Assembly: GCA_050014015.1 (NCBI GenBank)
Contig: JBEKEC010000027.1
Location: forward strand, 1 to 64,000
Source of the DNA: PALSA-1353 sp050014015
Lineage (GTDB): Bacteria > Planctomycetota > Phycisphaerae > Tepidisphaerales > Tepidisphaeraceae
Length of the DNA: 64,000 nucleotides
Direction of reading: 5' to 3'
Shown: one piece after another, positions 34,801-43,800 of the stretch
Numbering within the stretch: position 1 is the stretch's first letter
How the letters are laid out: each line of letters opens with the position of its first letter
Made by a program: the position numbers and the translations under genes
Notes under the pieces: generated by a model
Databases searched by the model: none
What the model was told of the DNA's origin: nothing
The model's input: only the letters and a program-made list of their open reading frames with translations

Positions 34801-36485
34801 AGGAATTGCAGATCAAAATGGCCCAGGGCGCCAAGCCCGGCGAGGGCGGACAACTCCCCGGCCACAAGGTCGATGAATACATCGGCAAAATCCGCCACAG
34901 CACGCCCGGCGTCGCCCTGATCTCTCCGCCCCCGCATCACGACATCTATTCCATCGAAGACCTGGCGCAGTTGATCCACGACCTGAAGAACGGCAACCGC
35001 AACGCTCGCATCAGCGTGAAGCTGGTCAGTGAAGTGGGCGTCGGCACCGTCGCCGCCGGCGTCGCCAAGGCCAAGGCCGATCACATCCTCATCAGCGGCG
35101 ACAGCGGGGGAACCGGAGCTTCCCCGCTCACCAGCATCAAATACGCCGGCATCCCCTGGGAAATGGGCATCGCTGAAACCCAGCAGACCCTGGTCCTGAA
35201 CGATCTGCGCGGCCGAGTCGTTCTCCAGATCGACGGCCAGCTCAAGACCGGCCGCGACGTGGTCGTCGGCGCCTTGCTCGGCGCCGAGGAATTCGGATTC
35301 AGCACCGGACCGCTGATCGCCTCCGGCTGCATCATGATGCGCGTGTGCCATCTCAACACCTGTCCCGTCGGCATCGCCACGCAGGACCCGGAGCTTCGGA
35401 GGAAATTCGCCGGCAAGCCCGAGCACGTCATCAACTTCATGTTCTTCATCGCCGAGGAAGTCCGCCAATACATGGCCCAGATGGGCTTCAGAAAATTCGA
35501 CGAGATGGTCGGCCAGGCCCAGATGCTCCAATTCGCCGATCTGAGCGGCCATTGGAAGGCCAAAGGGCTGGATCTATCGGTCATCCTCCACAAGCCCGAA
35601 GTCGGCCCCAACGTCGCCATCCGCCACGTTCAGAAGCAGGACCATGGCCTGGACGCGGCGCTGGACAACCAACTGCTGAAGCTGGCCGCGCCGGCGCTGG
35701 ATCACGGCAAACCGGTCCGCGCCGAATTGCCGATCAACAACGTCAACCGCACGGTCGGCACGATCCTCTCCAGCGAAATCGCCCGCAAGCACGGCCATGC
35801 CGGACTGCCCGATGGCTCGATCCATTTCAAATTCACCGGCTCGGCGGGGCAAAGCTTCGGGTGCTTCCTGGCCCACGGCATCACCCTGGAGCTGGAAGGC
35901 GATGCCAACGACTATTGCGCCAAGGGCTTGTCCGGCGGCCGCGTCATCGTCTATCCGCCCAGGAATTCAACCTTCAAGGCCGAAGAAAACATCATCGCCG
36001 GGAACGTCATCGGCTACGGCGCAATCGCCGGGGAAATTTATCTCCGCGGCGTCGTCGGCGAGCGGTTCTGCGTGCGCAACAGCGGCGCCGAGGCCGTCGT
36101 CGAGGGCGTCGGCGATCACGGCTGCGAATACATGACCGGCGGAAGAGTCGTGGTGATCGGCCCCACGGGCCGGAACTTCGCCGCCGGCATGTCGGGCGGA
36201 ATCGCCTACGTTTACGACACCTCCGGCCAGTTCAAAGACCTGTGCAACCGCGAAATGGTGGCGTTGGAGCGCCCCGACAAGCCGGAGGACCTGGCCACCA
36301 TTCGCCGCTTGCTGCAAAACCACCGGAAATTCACCGCCAGCCCGGTCGCCAAGGCCATCCTGGACGATTTCGACGAGGAGTTGAAGTGGTTCGTGAAGGT
36401 GATGCCGACCGATTATCGCCGCGTGCTGGAACATAAGGTGGAGGTGGAAGAGCGGGCAAGACAACTGGCGGAGAGGCAGGCGTGA
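31812..36485 (+). CDS. gltB: Glutamate synthase large subunit (GOGAT)
   Basis: The product is 1557 aa. The start is TTG 31812 with AAGG five bases upstream; ATG 31854 is an alternative that would leave the catalytic Cys at 20 instead of 34 (HDACGVGF). Domains in order: type II glutamine amidotransferase (to about 430); a central linking domain; the FMN-binding synthase barrel with AKPGEGGQLPGHKV and SGDSGGTGASPLTS; the [3Fe-4S] cysteines in CIMMRVCHLNTCPVGIAT; and the C-terminal GXGXG beta-helix (GSAGQSFGCF, GYGAIAGEIYLRG). With GltD it converts glutamine and 2-oxoglutarate to two glutamates using NADPH. gltD follows after two intervening small genes. Confidence 0.96.
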   Translation: MNRSALAIEPSNATMRGYPPAQGLYDPRHEHDACGVGFICHIKGNASNRIIMQALEMLENMNHRGACGCEPDSGDGAGIMVRLPDAFLRRKCTDLGITLPPLNQYGVANVFLPQDMVQRNECQRILEKVVADYGMVTLGWRDVPVDNRQIGPTPRRCEPRIRQIFVGMGSTFYNRRDFDRRLYLVRQRAENSIEFSDLPESARSTFYICALSASRIIYKGMLTALQIRNYFPDLSEPDFESALAVIHSRFSTNTFPSWDRAHPYRYLAHNGEINTLRGNRNWMRARYGSLQSEIFGDELQKMFPILTESGSDTATIDNALQFLTINGRSLAHSMLMLIPEAWQNNHKMDEELKAFYEYHACLMEPWDGPASIVFTNGAQVGAVLDRNGLRPSRYYVTRDDLVVMASEVGVLPIKPENVARKWRLQPGRIFLIDFKQGRIIDDSEIKRNLVEKRPWKEWLNQYMIPLDDLPAPRNIQEPDHKTLRVRQHAFGYTVEDLKMVMMPMAAAGLEATGSMGADTPLACLSDKPQLLYNYFRQLFAQVTNPPLDAIREELVTSLYTYLGREGNLLSEEPKNCHLIKLKQPILSNSDLEKLREVAHGDLRAVTLPMLFTGAEGEAGLERAVDALCAAAAKAVRDGASILVLSDRGVDAKHVPIPSLLATAAVHHHLIREGTRTQCGLVVETGEARESHHFCLLIGYGAGAINPYLAFETLADLHKDGMLPEDLTLDQAKKNFIKAANKGILKVASKMGISTVQSYRGAQIFEAIGLSKRLVDKFFTNTASRINGVDLDVIARESLLRHRHGFPPIRVNGQVLENGGNYQWRRDGEYHMWNPDSIGKMQHAVRLGISRPIDGFKAFQEYSKICNDEARHLCTLRGLLSFRKSNRPIPIEEVEPAREIVKRFVTGAMSFGSISKEAHENLAIAMNRIGGKSNTGEGGEDPNRFQGDRDKAGKPVMLPELKVVNDTLAAWPVLRRSAIKQVASARFGVTAEYLVNAEELQIKMAQGAKPGEGGQLPGHKVDEYIGKIRHSTPGVALISPPPHHDIYSIEDLAQLIHDLKNGNRNARISVKLVSEVGVGTVAAGVAKAKADHILISGDSGGTGASPLTSIKYAGIPWEMGIAETQQTLVLNDLRGRVVLQIDGQLKTGRDVVVGALLGAEEFGFSTGPLIASGCIMMRVCHLNTCPVGIATQDPELRRKFAGKPEHVINFMFFIAEEVRQYMAQMGFRKFDEMVGQAQMLQFADLSGHWKAKGLDLSVILHKPEVGPNVAIRHVQKQDHGLDAALDNQLLKLAAPALDHGKPVRAELPINNVNRTVGTILSSEIARKHGHAGLPDGSIHFKFTGSAGQSFGCFLAHGITLELEGDANDYCAKGLSGGRVIVYPPRNSTFKAEENIIAGNVIGYGAIAGEIYLRGVVGERFCVRNSGAEAVVEGVGDHGCEYMTGGRVVVIGPTGRNFAAGMSGGIAYVYDTSGQFKDLCNREMVALERPDKPEDLATIRRLLQNHRKFTASPVAKAILDDFDEELKWFVKVMPTDYRRVLEHKVEVEERARQLAERQA

Positions 36486-36525
36486 GCAATTGGCGACCTA
36501 TAATTAAGGGGATTCGAGGCGATGG

Positions 36526-37005
36526 ATGACCGGCGGTGAGCGGAAGGCGCAAGCAGAACTTTACCGTGATGCCGCCACGGAGCGGGCTGTTTGCGCACGG
36601 GAGCTTTATGATGGCGGCTGGTATGTCGACGCAAATTATCTGGCCGGCGTGGCCGTGGAATGCATGCTTCGCGCCTATCGGGTAATGATCGATCCCGAGT
36701 TTGATTCTCGCCATGACATTGGCAAACTGTGCAAGATGGCGAAATTTACGGATGTTGTACCACCGACTGACAATGACAAGGTGAACGCGGCGCTCGGCGA
36801 AGTGGTCGCATTGTGGTCTAATAACCACCGTTACTTGCCCAGCTACGCGCTCAAAGATCAATGGATCAAAAGAAACCTGCACCGTCATGGCCGTCATTGG
36901 ATAAAGGGCGATTTTGTGAAGGAGCAGACGCGGCGGCTTATTAATGCGGCATTCTTTATCGTTAGCGTTGGAGAGGCTCAATGGAAAACTTCATTCGAAA
37001 ATTAA
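36526..37005 (+). CDS. HEPN-domain-like protein between gltB and gltD
   Basis: The product is 159 aa. It resembles HEPN-type helical proteins: YRDAATERAVCARELYDGG, YLAGVAVECMLRAYRVM (as in SGYYAVECALKALLLKR of such domains) and HDIGKLCKMAKF. The RNA-cutting Rx4-6H motif of toxic HEPN proteins is not evident, so it may be non-catalytic. The start could also be ATG 36522 in another frame; the frame at 36526 is open and coherent. It overlaps the next gene by 25 bases. The pair stands inside the gltBD operon with no known link to it. Confidence 0.6.
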   Translation: MTGGERKAQAELYRDAATERAVCARELYDGGWYVDANYLAGVAVECMLRAYRVMIDPEFDSRHDIGKLCKMAKFTDVVPPTDNDKVNAALGEVVALWSNNHRYLPSYALKDQWIKRNLHRHGRHWIKGDFVKEQTRRLINAAFFIVSVGEAQWKTSFEN

Positions 37006-37238
37006 AGCGTATGCTGCGCCAGGAATTTCCGAAATGCGAATTTGAACTCGAACGAAAGGGCGGCGATCGCGTCGGCGGCTTCTTAATTTGGAACGGCTTT
37101 GAAGGCTTGGAACAGATCGACCGCCAGCGAAAGGTCTCGGCGGTCCTGAAACAGAAGCTTTCCGTAGCTGAGCGGCAACACGTTTCCGCCCTTTTGACCA
37201 TGACCCCGGATGAAATGGAATTTGCCAGACAGGCTTAG
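36981..37238 (+). CDS. Small protein with BolA-like pattern
   Basis: The product is 85 aa. FELERKGGDRVGGFLIWNGF, EGLEQIDRQRKVSAVLKQKL and HVSALLTMTPDEM follow the order and spacing of the BolA fold (F-G---V-RHR-V---L---L---H-L---TPEE). The BolA assignment is tentative and rests on that pattern. It overlaps the HEPN-like gene, so the two form a coupled unit. BolA proteins bind monothiol glutaredoxins and Fe-S clusters, which would suit a site between two Fe-S enzyme genes, but no key His/Cys ligand is evident here. Confidence 0.55.
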   Translation: MENFIRKLKRMLRQEFPKCEFELERKGGDRVGGFLIWNGFEGLEQIDRQRKVSAVLKQKLSVAERQHVSALLTMTPDEMEFARQA

Positions 37239-37267
37239 ATTTGCGTCTGTCTTACTAATACATACTT

Positions 37268-38767
37268 ATGGGCAAGCCCACCGGATTCAAAGAGATCAAC
37301 CGCGAAACGCCTTCCCGGCGCGCGGTCAAGCTGCGCCTCATGGACTGGAACGAGGTCTACAACGAATTCCCCGACGACAAACTGCGCAAACAGGGGGCTC
37401 GCTGCATGGATTGCGGAGTGCCGTTCTGCAACAGCAGCAGCGGCTGCCCGCTCGGCAACGTCATCCCCGAATGGAACGACCTGGTCTTTCGCGACCGCTG
37501 GCGCGAAGCGCTGGACATGCTGCTCAAGACCAACAATTTTCCCGAGTTCACCGGCCGCGTCTGTCCCGCGCCTTGCGAGGAAGCCTGCGTCCTGGGCATC
37601 AACAATAAGCCCGTCACCATCAAGAACATCGAACTGAGCATCATCGAGCATGCGTTCGAGAACGGCTGGATCAAACCGCGGCCGCCGGAAAAACGCACGG
37701 GGAAGAAGGTGGCGATCGTCGGGTCCGGCCCGGCGGGGCTGGCGGCGGCGGCACAACTCAACAAGGCCGGGCATCGAGTCACCGTGTTCGAGCGGGCCGA
37801 CCGCATCGGCGGATTGCTCACGTACGGAATCCCCAACTTCAAGCTGGAAAAACGCGTCGTCGATCGCCGGGTGAAGATCATGCGGGACGAGGGAATCCAT
37901 TTCCTCACCAACGCCAACGTCGGCCACAACGTCAAGGTCAACGACCTCCGCCGCGATTTCGACGCGATCGTCCTGTGCGGCGGCAGCACCAAGGCCCGCG
38001 AACTCGACGTGCCCGGCCGAAATCTATTGGGCATCCATCTGGCGATGGATTTTCTCCCGCTGCAAAACAAAAGAAATCTGGGCGATCGGATCGGCGACCG
38101 GGAAATGATCGATGCCAAGGACAAGCACGTGATCATCCTCGGCGGCGGGGACACCGGGGCCGACTGCCTCGGCACCGTGCTTCGCCAGGGCTGCAAATCC
38201 GTGCAACAGTTCGAGCTTCTGCCGCGCCCGCTCGATTCGCGCTCGCCCGAAGCCGTCGTCGAAGGCACCGTCAAACCCTGGCCCGAATGGCCGATGATCT
38301 TCCGCACCAGCAGCGCCCACGAAGAGGCCAACGAATTGGCCGGCAAGGAAATCCGCGATTTCTCCATCAACACCAAGGCCTTCAGCGGCGAGAACGGCGT
38401 CGTCAAGAAACTTCACGGCGTCCGCCTGGAATGGTCGAAGGATCACAACGGCCGCTTCGCGATGAAAGAAATCCCCGCCAGCGAATTCGAGTTGGATTGC
38501 GATCTCTGCCTGCTGGCCCTCGGTTTCGTCCACCCCGAACACGACGGCCCGGTCGGCCAACTGGGCCTGAAGCTCGACTCTCGCGGCAACGTGCAGTGCG
38601 ACGACAATTACGCCACGAGCGTTCCCGGCGTCTTTGCCGCCGGCGACGTCCGGCGCGGGCAGAGCCTGATCGTCTGGGCCATCAGCGAAGGCCGCCAGGC
38701 CGCCCAGGCAGTCGATGCCTTTCTCATGGGCTACAGCGATCTGGGACCGGAAATCAGGCTGTTCTGA
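37268..38767 (+). CDS. gltD: Glutamate synthase small subunit
   Basis: The product is 499 aa, the usual size. N-terminal cysteines for two [4Fe-4S] clusters are in ARCMDCGVPFC, GCPLGN and CPAPCEEAC. Then come an FAD site (VGSGPAGLAAAAQLNKAGH, about 153-171) and an NADPH site (ILGGGDTGADCLGT). GIPNFKLEK is typical of the family. It passes electrons from NADPH to the large subunit. ATG 37268 lacks a visible ribosome site. A 30-base gap separates it from the BolA-like gene, so it may still be read from the gltB promoter. Confidence 0.95.
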   Translation: MGKPTGFKEINRETPSRRAVKLRLMDWNEVYNEFPDDKLRKQGARCMDCGVPFCNSSSGCPLGNVIPEWNDLVFRDRWREALDMLLKTNNFPEFTGRVCPAPCEEACVLGINNKPVTIKNIELSIIEHAFENGWIKPRPPEKRTGKKVAIVGSGPAGLAAAAQLNKAGHRVTVFERADRIGGLLTYGIPNFKLEKRVVDRRVKIMRDEGIHFLTNANVGHNVKVNDLRRDFDAIVLCGGSTKARELDVPGRNLLGIHLAMDFLPLQNKRNLGDRIGDREMIDAKDKHVIILGGGDTGADCLGTVLRQGCKSVQQFELLPRPLDSRSPEAVVEGTVKPWPEWPMIFRTSSAHEEANELAGKEIRDFSINTKAFSGENGVVKKLHGVRLEWSKDHNGRFAMKEIPASEFELDCDLCLLALGFVHPEHDGPVGQLGLKLDSRGNVQCDDNYATSVPGVFAAGDVRRGQSLIVWAISEGRQAAQAVDAFLMGYSDLGPEIRLF

Positions 38768-38828
38768 TTGTCTGGCCGAAAGCGTTGGAGGGCGTGGCCA
38801 TGTTTTGTGGCACGCTTCCCCTCTTATC

Positions 38829-38860
38829 CCCCTCCCCATGTACTCAGGGGGAGGGTTGGG
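38829..38860. repeat. C-run/G-run hairpin repeat after gltD
   Basis: CCCTCCCC (38830-38837) pairs with GGGGAGGG around a short loop with ATGTACTCA. It is followed by TTGGGGTGGGGG. This CCCTCCCC...GGGGAGGGTTGGGGTGG form is a dispersed repeat seen in many bacteria. It may also end gltD transcription, but no T-run follows. Confidence 0.6.
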
Positions 38861-38927
38861 GTGGGGGTTCCGCAGCCATGCCACAGAATATCGCCACACC
38901 CGGGTTGGGCCGACCCCGCGCCGAATC

Positions 38928-38955
38928 TTGATTGTATATATTTCCGGTATATACT
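38928..38955 (+). promoter_or_regulatory. vapBC promoter overlapping an inverted repeat
   Basis: TTGATT (38928-38933) and TATACT (38950-38955) are 16 bases apart. GTATATA (38934-38940) and TATATAC (38948-38954) form a perfect inverted repeat filling the spacer and entering the -10, a likely VapB operator. Transcription should start at about 38962, the A of the vapB ATG, so the mRNA would be leaderless. Confidence 0.6.
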
Positions 38956-38961
38956 TTCCGC

Positions 38962-39249
38962 ATGCGGCTGTTGACCGTTAGACTTAGCGAACAGGATGCG
39001 GCAAGGGTGGCCGAGCTTCGGGAGCGCGGCATAAAGATTTCCTCGCTGGTCAGGGAAGCGATTGCCAAGCAATCGGCGCCGCGCGCCGGACGAATGAAAA
39101 AACCGGGCGACGTGAAGAAGGTCCTGGGCGAGATTTATTCCCGGTATCCCGACCCGCCCGGGACGCGGGCCTCCACCGTCGATCTGACTGACCGAAACTC
39201 GGTTGCGCGCGCGATTCGAAGGCGGCTGACCCGATCAAAATCGGCGTGA
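38962..39249 (+). CDS. vapB: VapB-like RHH antitoxin
   Basis: The product is 95 aa from ATG 38962. The first 35 residues are a ribbon-helix-helix: MRLLTVRLSEQDAARVAEL, then IKISSLVREAIAKQ. The C-terminal part is basic. It overlaps the PIN-domain gene as GTGA. By family it inhibits VapC and represses the operon. No Shine-Dalgarno is present, in keeping with a leaderless start. Confidence 0.75.
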   Translation: MRLLTVRLSEQDAARVAELRERGIKISSLVREAIAKQSAPRAGRMKKPGDVKKVLGEIYSRYPDPPGTRASTVDLTDRNSVARAIRRRLTRSKSA

Positions 39250-39671
39250 TTCTTGTCGATACCAATGTTCTGGTTGCTCTGGCCGATCCGCGGGACGGGC
39301 TGAACGCCCGCGCGGTGGCGGATCTGCGGCGGCTCGTGGGGCGGCCCATGATGTTGACTCAGGGTGTTCTCATGGAAGCATTCGCGCTGGTAGCAGGACG
39401 ATCGGCCCGCGCGCGATTGCGGGCGGTCATCGAATCACTCGACCCCCATCCCTGCGCAGTGGAGGCCGACCGCGATTTCTGGCTTGAAGCATTCGCCTGG
39501 CTCGAGCGCTACGCCGAACACGATCCCGACTGGACGGATGCGGTGCTGGCCGTGTTGGCCGGACGTTTCAGAAAGTGGAGTGTGTGGACCTTTGATCGGG
39601 AATTCACGACCCTCTGGCGTTCATCCAACGGGTCAGTGATACCCCTGGCCGTAACAAATCATGGTAAATAA
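39246..39671 (+). CDS. vapC: VapC-like PIN-domain toxin
   Basis: The product is 141 aa from GTG 39246, overlapping the antitoxin TGA. The PIN active-site acids are present: Asp5 (ILVDTNVLV), Glu44 (GVLMEAFAL), Asp98 (DPDWTDAVLAV) and Asp117 (VWTFDREF). These bind Mg/Mn in PIN ribonucleases, which cut specific RNAs, often tRNA. The fold is complete, so the toxin is probably active. Confidence 0.82.
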   Translation: MILVDTNVLVALADPRDGLNARAVADLRRLVGRPMMLTQGVLMEAFALVAGRSARARLRAVIESLDPHPCAVEADRDFWLEAFAWLERYAEHDPDWTDAVLAVLAGRFRKWSVWTFDREFTTLWRSSNGSVIPLAVTNHGK

Positions 39672-39716
39672 CTTATCGTGTTCCCTGAATGCGGCCCGGT
39701 TTTTGCGGGGCGAAAC

Positions 39717-40553
39717 ATGTCGACCGAACCAACGGAAATTTCAGTTGATTGCCCCGGCTGTGGGAAGCGGTTTACCGTGGCCGCGCAGCATGCGGGCAAG
39801 CGCGGCAAATGCAAGGCGTGCGGCACAGTCGTGACCATTCCCGCCGCGTCCGCGCCTCCGGCGGAGGATGATCTCTACGATTTCGCGCCGCACGACGAGC
39901 CGGCGCCCGCTCCGCGGCACGTGGCCGCGCCGCCTCAGACGGCGCCTGCGGCCGCGCCGATTCTTGCCTACTCCGGACCGGTCCCCGCAAAAAGAGCTCG
40001 GTCCGCTGAATTCGATCCCGCCGATCCGTTCGAGGGAAACAAGTTCAAGAATCTCTATTTCCCCCTGATCCTGATCGCCGGCACCGCCACGTTCAACGTC
40101 TTGTCCGACACGCTATGGACCCACAATGCGGCGGCCGGCACCGCCGGCGCGTTCATCCAGATATTTGTCAAACTCCTGGTGGAAATCCCGGTCATGTTGG
40201 TCGCGTGCCTTCTGGCGGTCAAACTCCTCGACGCCGCCTTCGGTCCCCTCGGCCCGGCGATCATAAAACTCTCCGCAATCGCCCTCGCCCCCGACGCCGT
40301 GTCCGACCTGATTGTCCTGGTCGCGTTCATCATCAGCCACGCCAGCGGCAACCCGGTGAACCTCGCCGTCAACGTCACCATCGCCAAAATCCTCGGCTGG
40401 GTACTTAGCCTGATCGCATATTTCTGGCTCTTCATGTATTTCTTCGATCTGGAATTGGGGGAGGCCTATCGTCTCATCATTTTCGTCTGGTTCGTCCGCT
40501 TGTTCTTCACCTGGCTGCTCCTCTTCGCGGTGCTTTCCTACTTCTCCCATTGA
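39717..40553 (+). CDS. Zinc-ribbon membrane protein
   Basis: The product is 278 aa from ATG 39717, with GGGG seven bases upstream. The N-terminus is a zinc ribbon of the type common in planctomycetes (VDCPGCGKRFTVAAQHAGKR, then CKACGTVV). An Ala/Pro-rich linker to about residue 95 leads to four to five membrane segments (for example LYFPLILIAGTATFNVL and FFTWLLLFAVLSYF). The membrane region looks like a small conserved family, but its role is unknown. It stands between vapBC and the oxidoreductase gene. Confidence 0.6.
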   Translation: MSTEPTEISVDCPGCGKRFTVAAQHAGKRGKCKACGTVVTIPAASAPPAEDDLYDFAPHDEPAPAPRHVAAPPQTAPAAAPILAYSGPVPAKRARSAEFDPADPFEGNKFKNLYFPLILIAGTATFNVLSDTLWTHNAAAGTAGAFIQIFVKLLVEIPVMLVACLLAVKLLDAAFGPLGPAIIKLSAIALAPDAVSDLIVLVAFIISHASGNPVNLAVNVTIAKILGWVLSLIAYFWLFMYFFDLELGEAYRLIIFVWFVRLFFTWLLLFAVLSYFSH

Positions 40554-40599
40554 CGCGCGTGTTACTCTAGGCACCGCGGCCATGCTGAGAATTGGCTCC

Positions 40600-40643
40600 A
40601 CAACCCTTGTTTCCAGCCGATATTACGGCTTTCCCAGGGTTGT
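40600..40643. other. Two-tier hairpin in the 40.55-40.87 kb gap
   Basis: ACAACCCT (40600-40607) pairs perfectly with AGGGTTGT (40636-40643), and inside it AGCCG (40615-40619) pairs with CGGCT (40626-40630) around ATATTA. There is no T-run, so it is not a standard terminator. It is 47 bases after the zinc-ribbon gene. It could be a processed RNA structure or a repeat remnant. The rest of the gap (40644-40796) shows no gene. Confidence 0.5.
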
Positions 40644-40796
40644 TGGTGCTTTTCCCGACCCCTTTGGATACAATTTCACTTTGATTTGCCCCGCCGTCCG
40701 ATAAAGGAGGGTGGGCGATCACGGCCTTGTCCGGCCTTAAAACTCCCGGCCAGGCCAAGAGTCTTTCACTTTGCGGTGCATAAACGGCGTCTCCTG

Positions 40797-40844
40797 TCCC
40801 GACCTGTCGGGATAAGCCACGCCGACCCTGAGCTTGTCGAAGGG
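40797..40844. repeat. Two short palindromic repeats, TCCCGACC and CCCTGAGC types
   Basis: TCCCGACCTGTCGGGA (40797-40812) has perfect six-base arms. CCCTGAGCTTGTCGAAGGG (40826-40844) is the widespread CCTTCGACAAGCTCAGGG-type repeat. Both forms recur in intergenic DNA of many bacteria. Together they lie just upstream of the oxidoreductase gene and would be in its leader if its promoter is upstream. Confidence 0.7.
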
Positions 40845-40866
40845 CCCGCGGAAGGCAGACTGAAAA

Positions 40867-43800
40867 ATGGCTACCGATCCTCGTTTCTTGGCCGAGTCCG
40901 GCCCAGAAGTTTTCACTGGCAATGAGTTGCTGGTCAAAGGCGCCCTGGAGACGGCGGGGGGCGTTCATTTGCTCACCGGTTATCCGGGTTCGCCGGTGGC
41001 CGGGTTTTTCGACGTGCTCGGGGACATCGCCGACGTTCTCACTTCCAAGGGGATACGGGCGTTCCAGGCCAACAATGAAGCCATCTCCGTTGCCGCAGTG
41101 AACGGAAGCCAGATGGTGGCCGCGCGGGCCATCTCGGCGTTCAAGAGCGTCGGCGTTCACGTGGCATCCGATGCGCTGGCGCTGGGCAATCTCGCCGGGG
41201 CGCATCCGCAGGGCGGGGCGGTGATCATCATGGGCGACGATCCCTGGTGCGACAGCACGCAGGTCCCGGCCGACAGCCGATTCATTTGCGAGCATCTGCG
41301 CATGCCCGTGGTCGAACCCGGTTCACCGCAGGAATTGAAGGATTGGATCGATCTCTCGTTCAAGCTGAGCCAATCGGCCGGGTTGTACATCGGATACATC
41401 GTCACCGTCGCCCACGCCGACGGCGGGGGTTCGGTCACTTGCCGGCCGAACCAGTTCCCAGCCGTCAACACCCAACAGAAGATCGAGCTGGACACCAAGC
41501 AGATCGATCTGGGCAGAGTTCTGCTTCCGCCGCGGACGTGGAAGAGGGAATTGCTCTTCCCGGAGCGATTCGCGACCACGATGCGGGCGGCCCGGGCCTT
41601 GGGCGTCAACAAAATCACCCCAGCCTCCGACGGCGACGCTTCCAGCCCATCGCCCCTGGGCTTCATCGTGACCGGCAATGGCGGGCCGTATCTACGGAAC
41701 GTCCTGTTCGATCTGGGTCTGGCGGGCATGTTCCCCATCCTGCAAATGGGAATGAGCTACCCCGCCGACGTCGAATTGGTCAAGGAATTCTCCGCGCTTT
41801 GCCGCAACATGATCGTCATTGAAGAGCGCCGGAGTTTTCTGGAGAGAAACATCCGGGATAGCTTGTACCATGCGTTTCCGCAGGCCGCGGCCACCGAGCT
41901 ATCGGGCCGGCTGTTCGGCAAGACGTTCCCCAACAATATCGAGGGCATTCCGGAGAATCGCGGGCTGAATTTCTCCGTGCTCGCGCAGCGGATCATTCCC
42001 CTGATCCAATCCACCGGCGAAATCGATCCCCATCGGCGCAACGGCCGATTGAGCCGGGAAATGGACCGCCTTCGCCGCGCCAGCAAGCCGCGGCTGGATG
42101 TCTTGAACAGCGACATCGTCGCCCGCACGCCGACGTTCTGCCCCGGCTGCCCGCATCGCGACAGCTCTTCCGCCCTCCTGGAACTGCGCCAGAACCTGGC
42201 CGATCCGAAATACATGGCCCAACACCACAAGATGGGCCCGGTCGATCTCGTCGCCCACGGCGACACCGGTTGCTACACCATGCTGATGTTCGCCCCCACC
42301 GAGCAACTCATGCACAATTACAGCGGCATGGGCCTCGGCGGCGGGACCGGCTCGGGCATCGACCCCTTCATCACCAACAAGCAGATCGTCTTCATGGGCG
42401 ATGGAACCTTCTTCCATTCCGGTCAGATCGCCCTCAGCAATTCCATCAAGGCCAATCAGGACATCACCTACATCATCCTGGAAAACAAGACCACCGCCAT
42501 GACCGGACACCAGGAACACGCCGGCACCGAACTCGACGTGCTCGGTAATCGCTCCTACCTCCAGGATATCGAGGAGATCGTCCGCGGCATGGCCGGCACC
42601 AGCCCGCTCACCGTCGTCAAGCTCTCGCCGGCGAACCGATCGCTCTACAAATCCGTGCTGGAACGCACGATCCTCCGCGACGGCGTGAAGGTCGTCATCG
42701 CCGACAAGGAATGCGGCATCACCCACCATCGCCGGCTGTTCAAGGAAGAACGCAAGATCGTCAAAGAATTCGGCTACCTACCGCGCAAGACGCACATGAA
42801 CGTCACGCCCGAGGTCTGCGAGAATTGCCTGGAATGCACCAAGGCCACGGCCTGCCCGGGATTGACGGCAATCGACACCGATTACGGCAAGAAAATCGAC
42901 ACCGATCTGACTTGGTGCGTCAACGACGCCGCTTGCGAGCGCGTCCGCGTCAGCAACGACCTCGCCGAATCCGTCAAACCCTGCCCCAGCTTCGAGCAGG
43001 TGACCGTCATCCGCAAAAAACGCCGGCGATATACCCTTCCCAACCTCGACCTGGCCAAGCTCCCCGATGCCGATCGCGTCCACGACATGACCGAGCCGGG
43101 CCGCGCCTGGCGCGTCCACATGAGCGGAGTCGGCGGGATGGGCATCGGCATCGTCGGCGCCATCCTCGTCCGCGCCGGCCACAAAGAGGGTTATCAAGTC
43201 GTCTTCCAGGACAAGAAGGGCCTGGCCATCCGCAACGGCGGCGTGTTCGCGCAAATCACCTTCGTCAACCCAACGCGCCAAGCAGCCTCCGAACCCTTCC
43301 CCATCACCGGCTCAATCCCCTACGGCAAAGCCGATCTGCTCCTGGGCATCGACGTTCTCGAGGCCGCCCGCGCCATCGATCCGCGCGAACAGTTCCGCGT
43401 CGCCTCCGCCGAACACACCGCCGCCGTACTCAACCTCCACAAACAACCCACCGTCTACACCCTGCTCGGCAGGGATGATTTCGACCCGGAAAAACTCCGC
43501 GATCAAATCTTCGAGCAGTGCAACCCCCAGCACAGCTTTGCCGCCAATCTCTCGGAAATCTGCGAACGCCGACTCGGAAGCAAGCAGTTCGCCAACATCA
43601 TGATGCTCGGCATGGCTTACCAACTGGGGCTGATCCCGGTCTCGGCGCGCAGCATCGCCTGGGCGATCAAGGACACCATTCGCCGCGAGCACCGCCGCAA
43701 CGTCAAGGCTTTCAACATCGGCCGCAAGCTGGCGCTGGCGCCCCACGCCCTTCCGCGCAAGCCCGAGCCGGAAACCTGGAGCCAGCTCCTGACCAACAAG

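Noticed and set aside
33567..35552. 661-codon open frame on the minus strand inside gltB
   Set aside because: It lies opposite the well-supported gltB frame, and its Asp/Gly/Ala/Leu-rich sequence is what the complement of a GC-rich gene gives.
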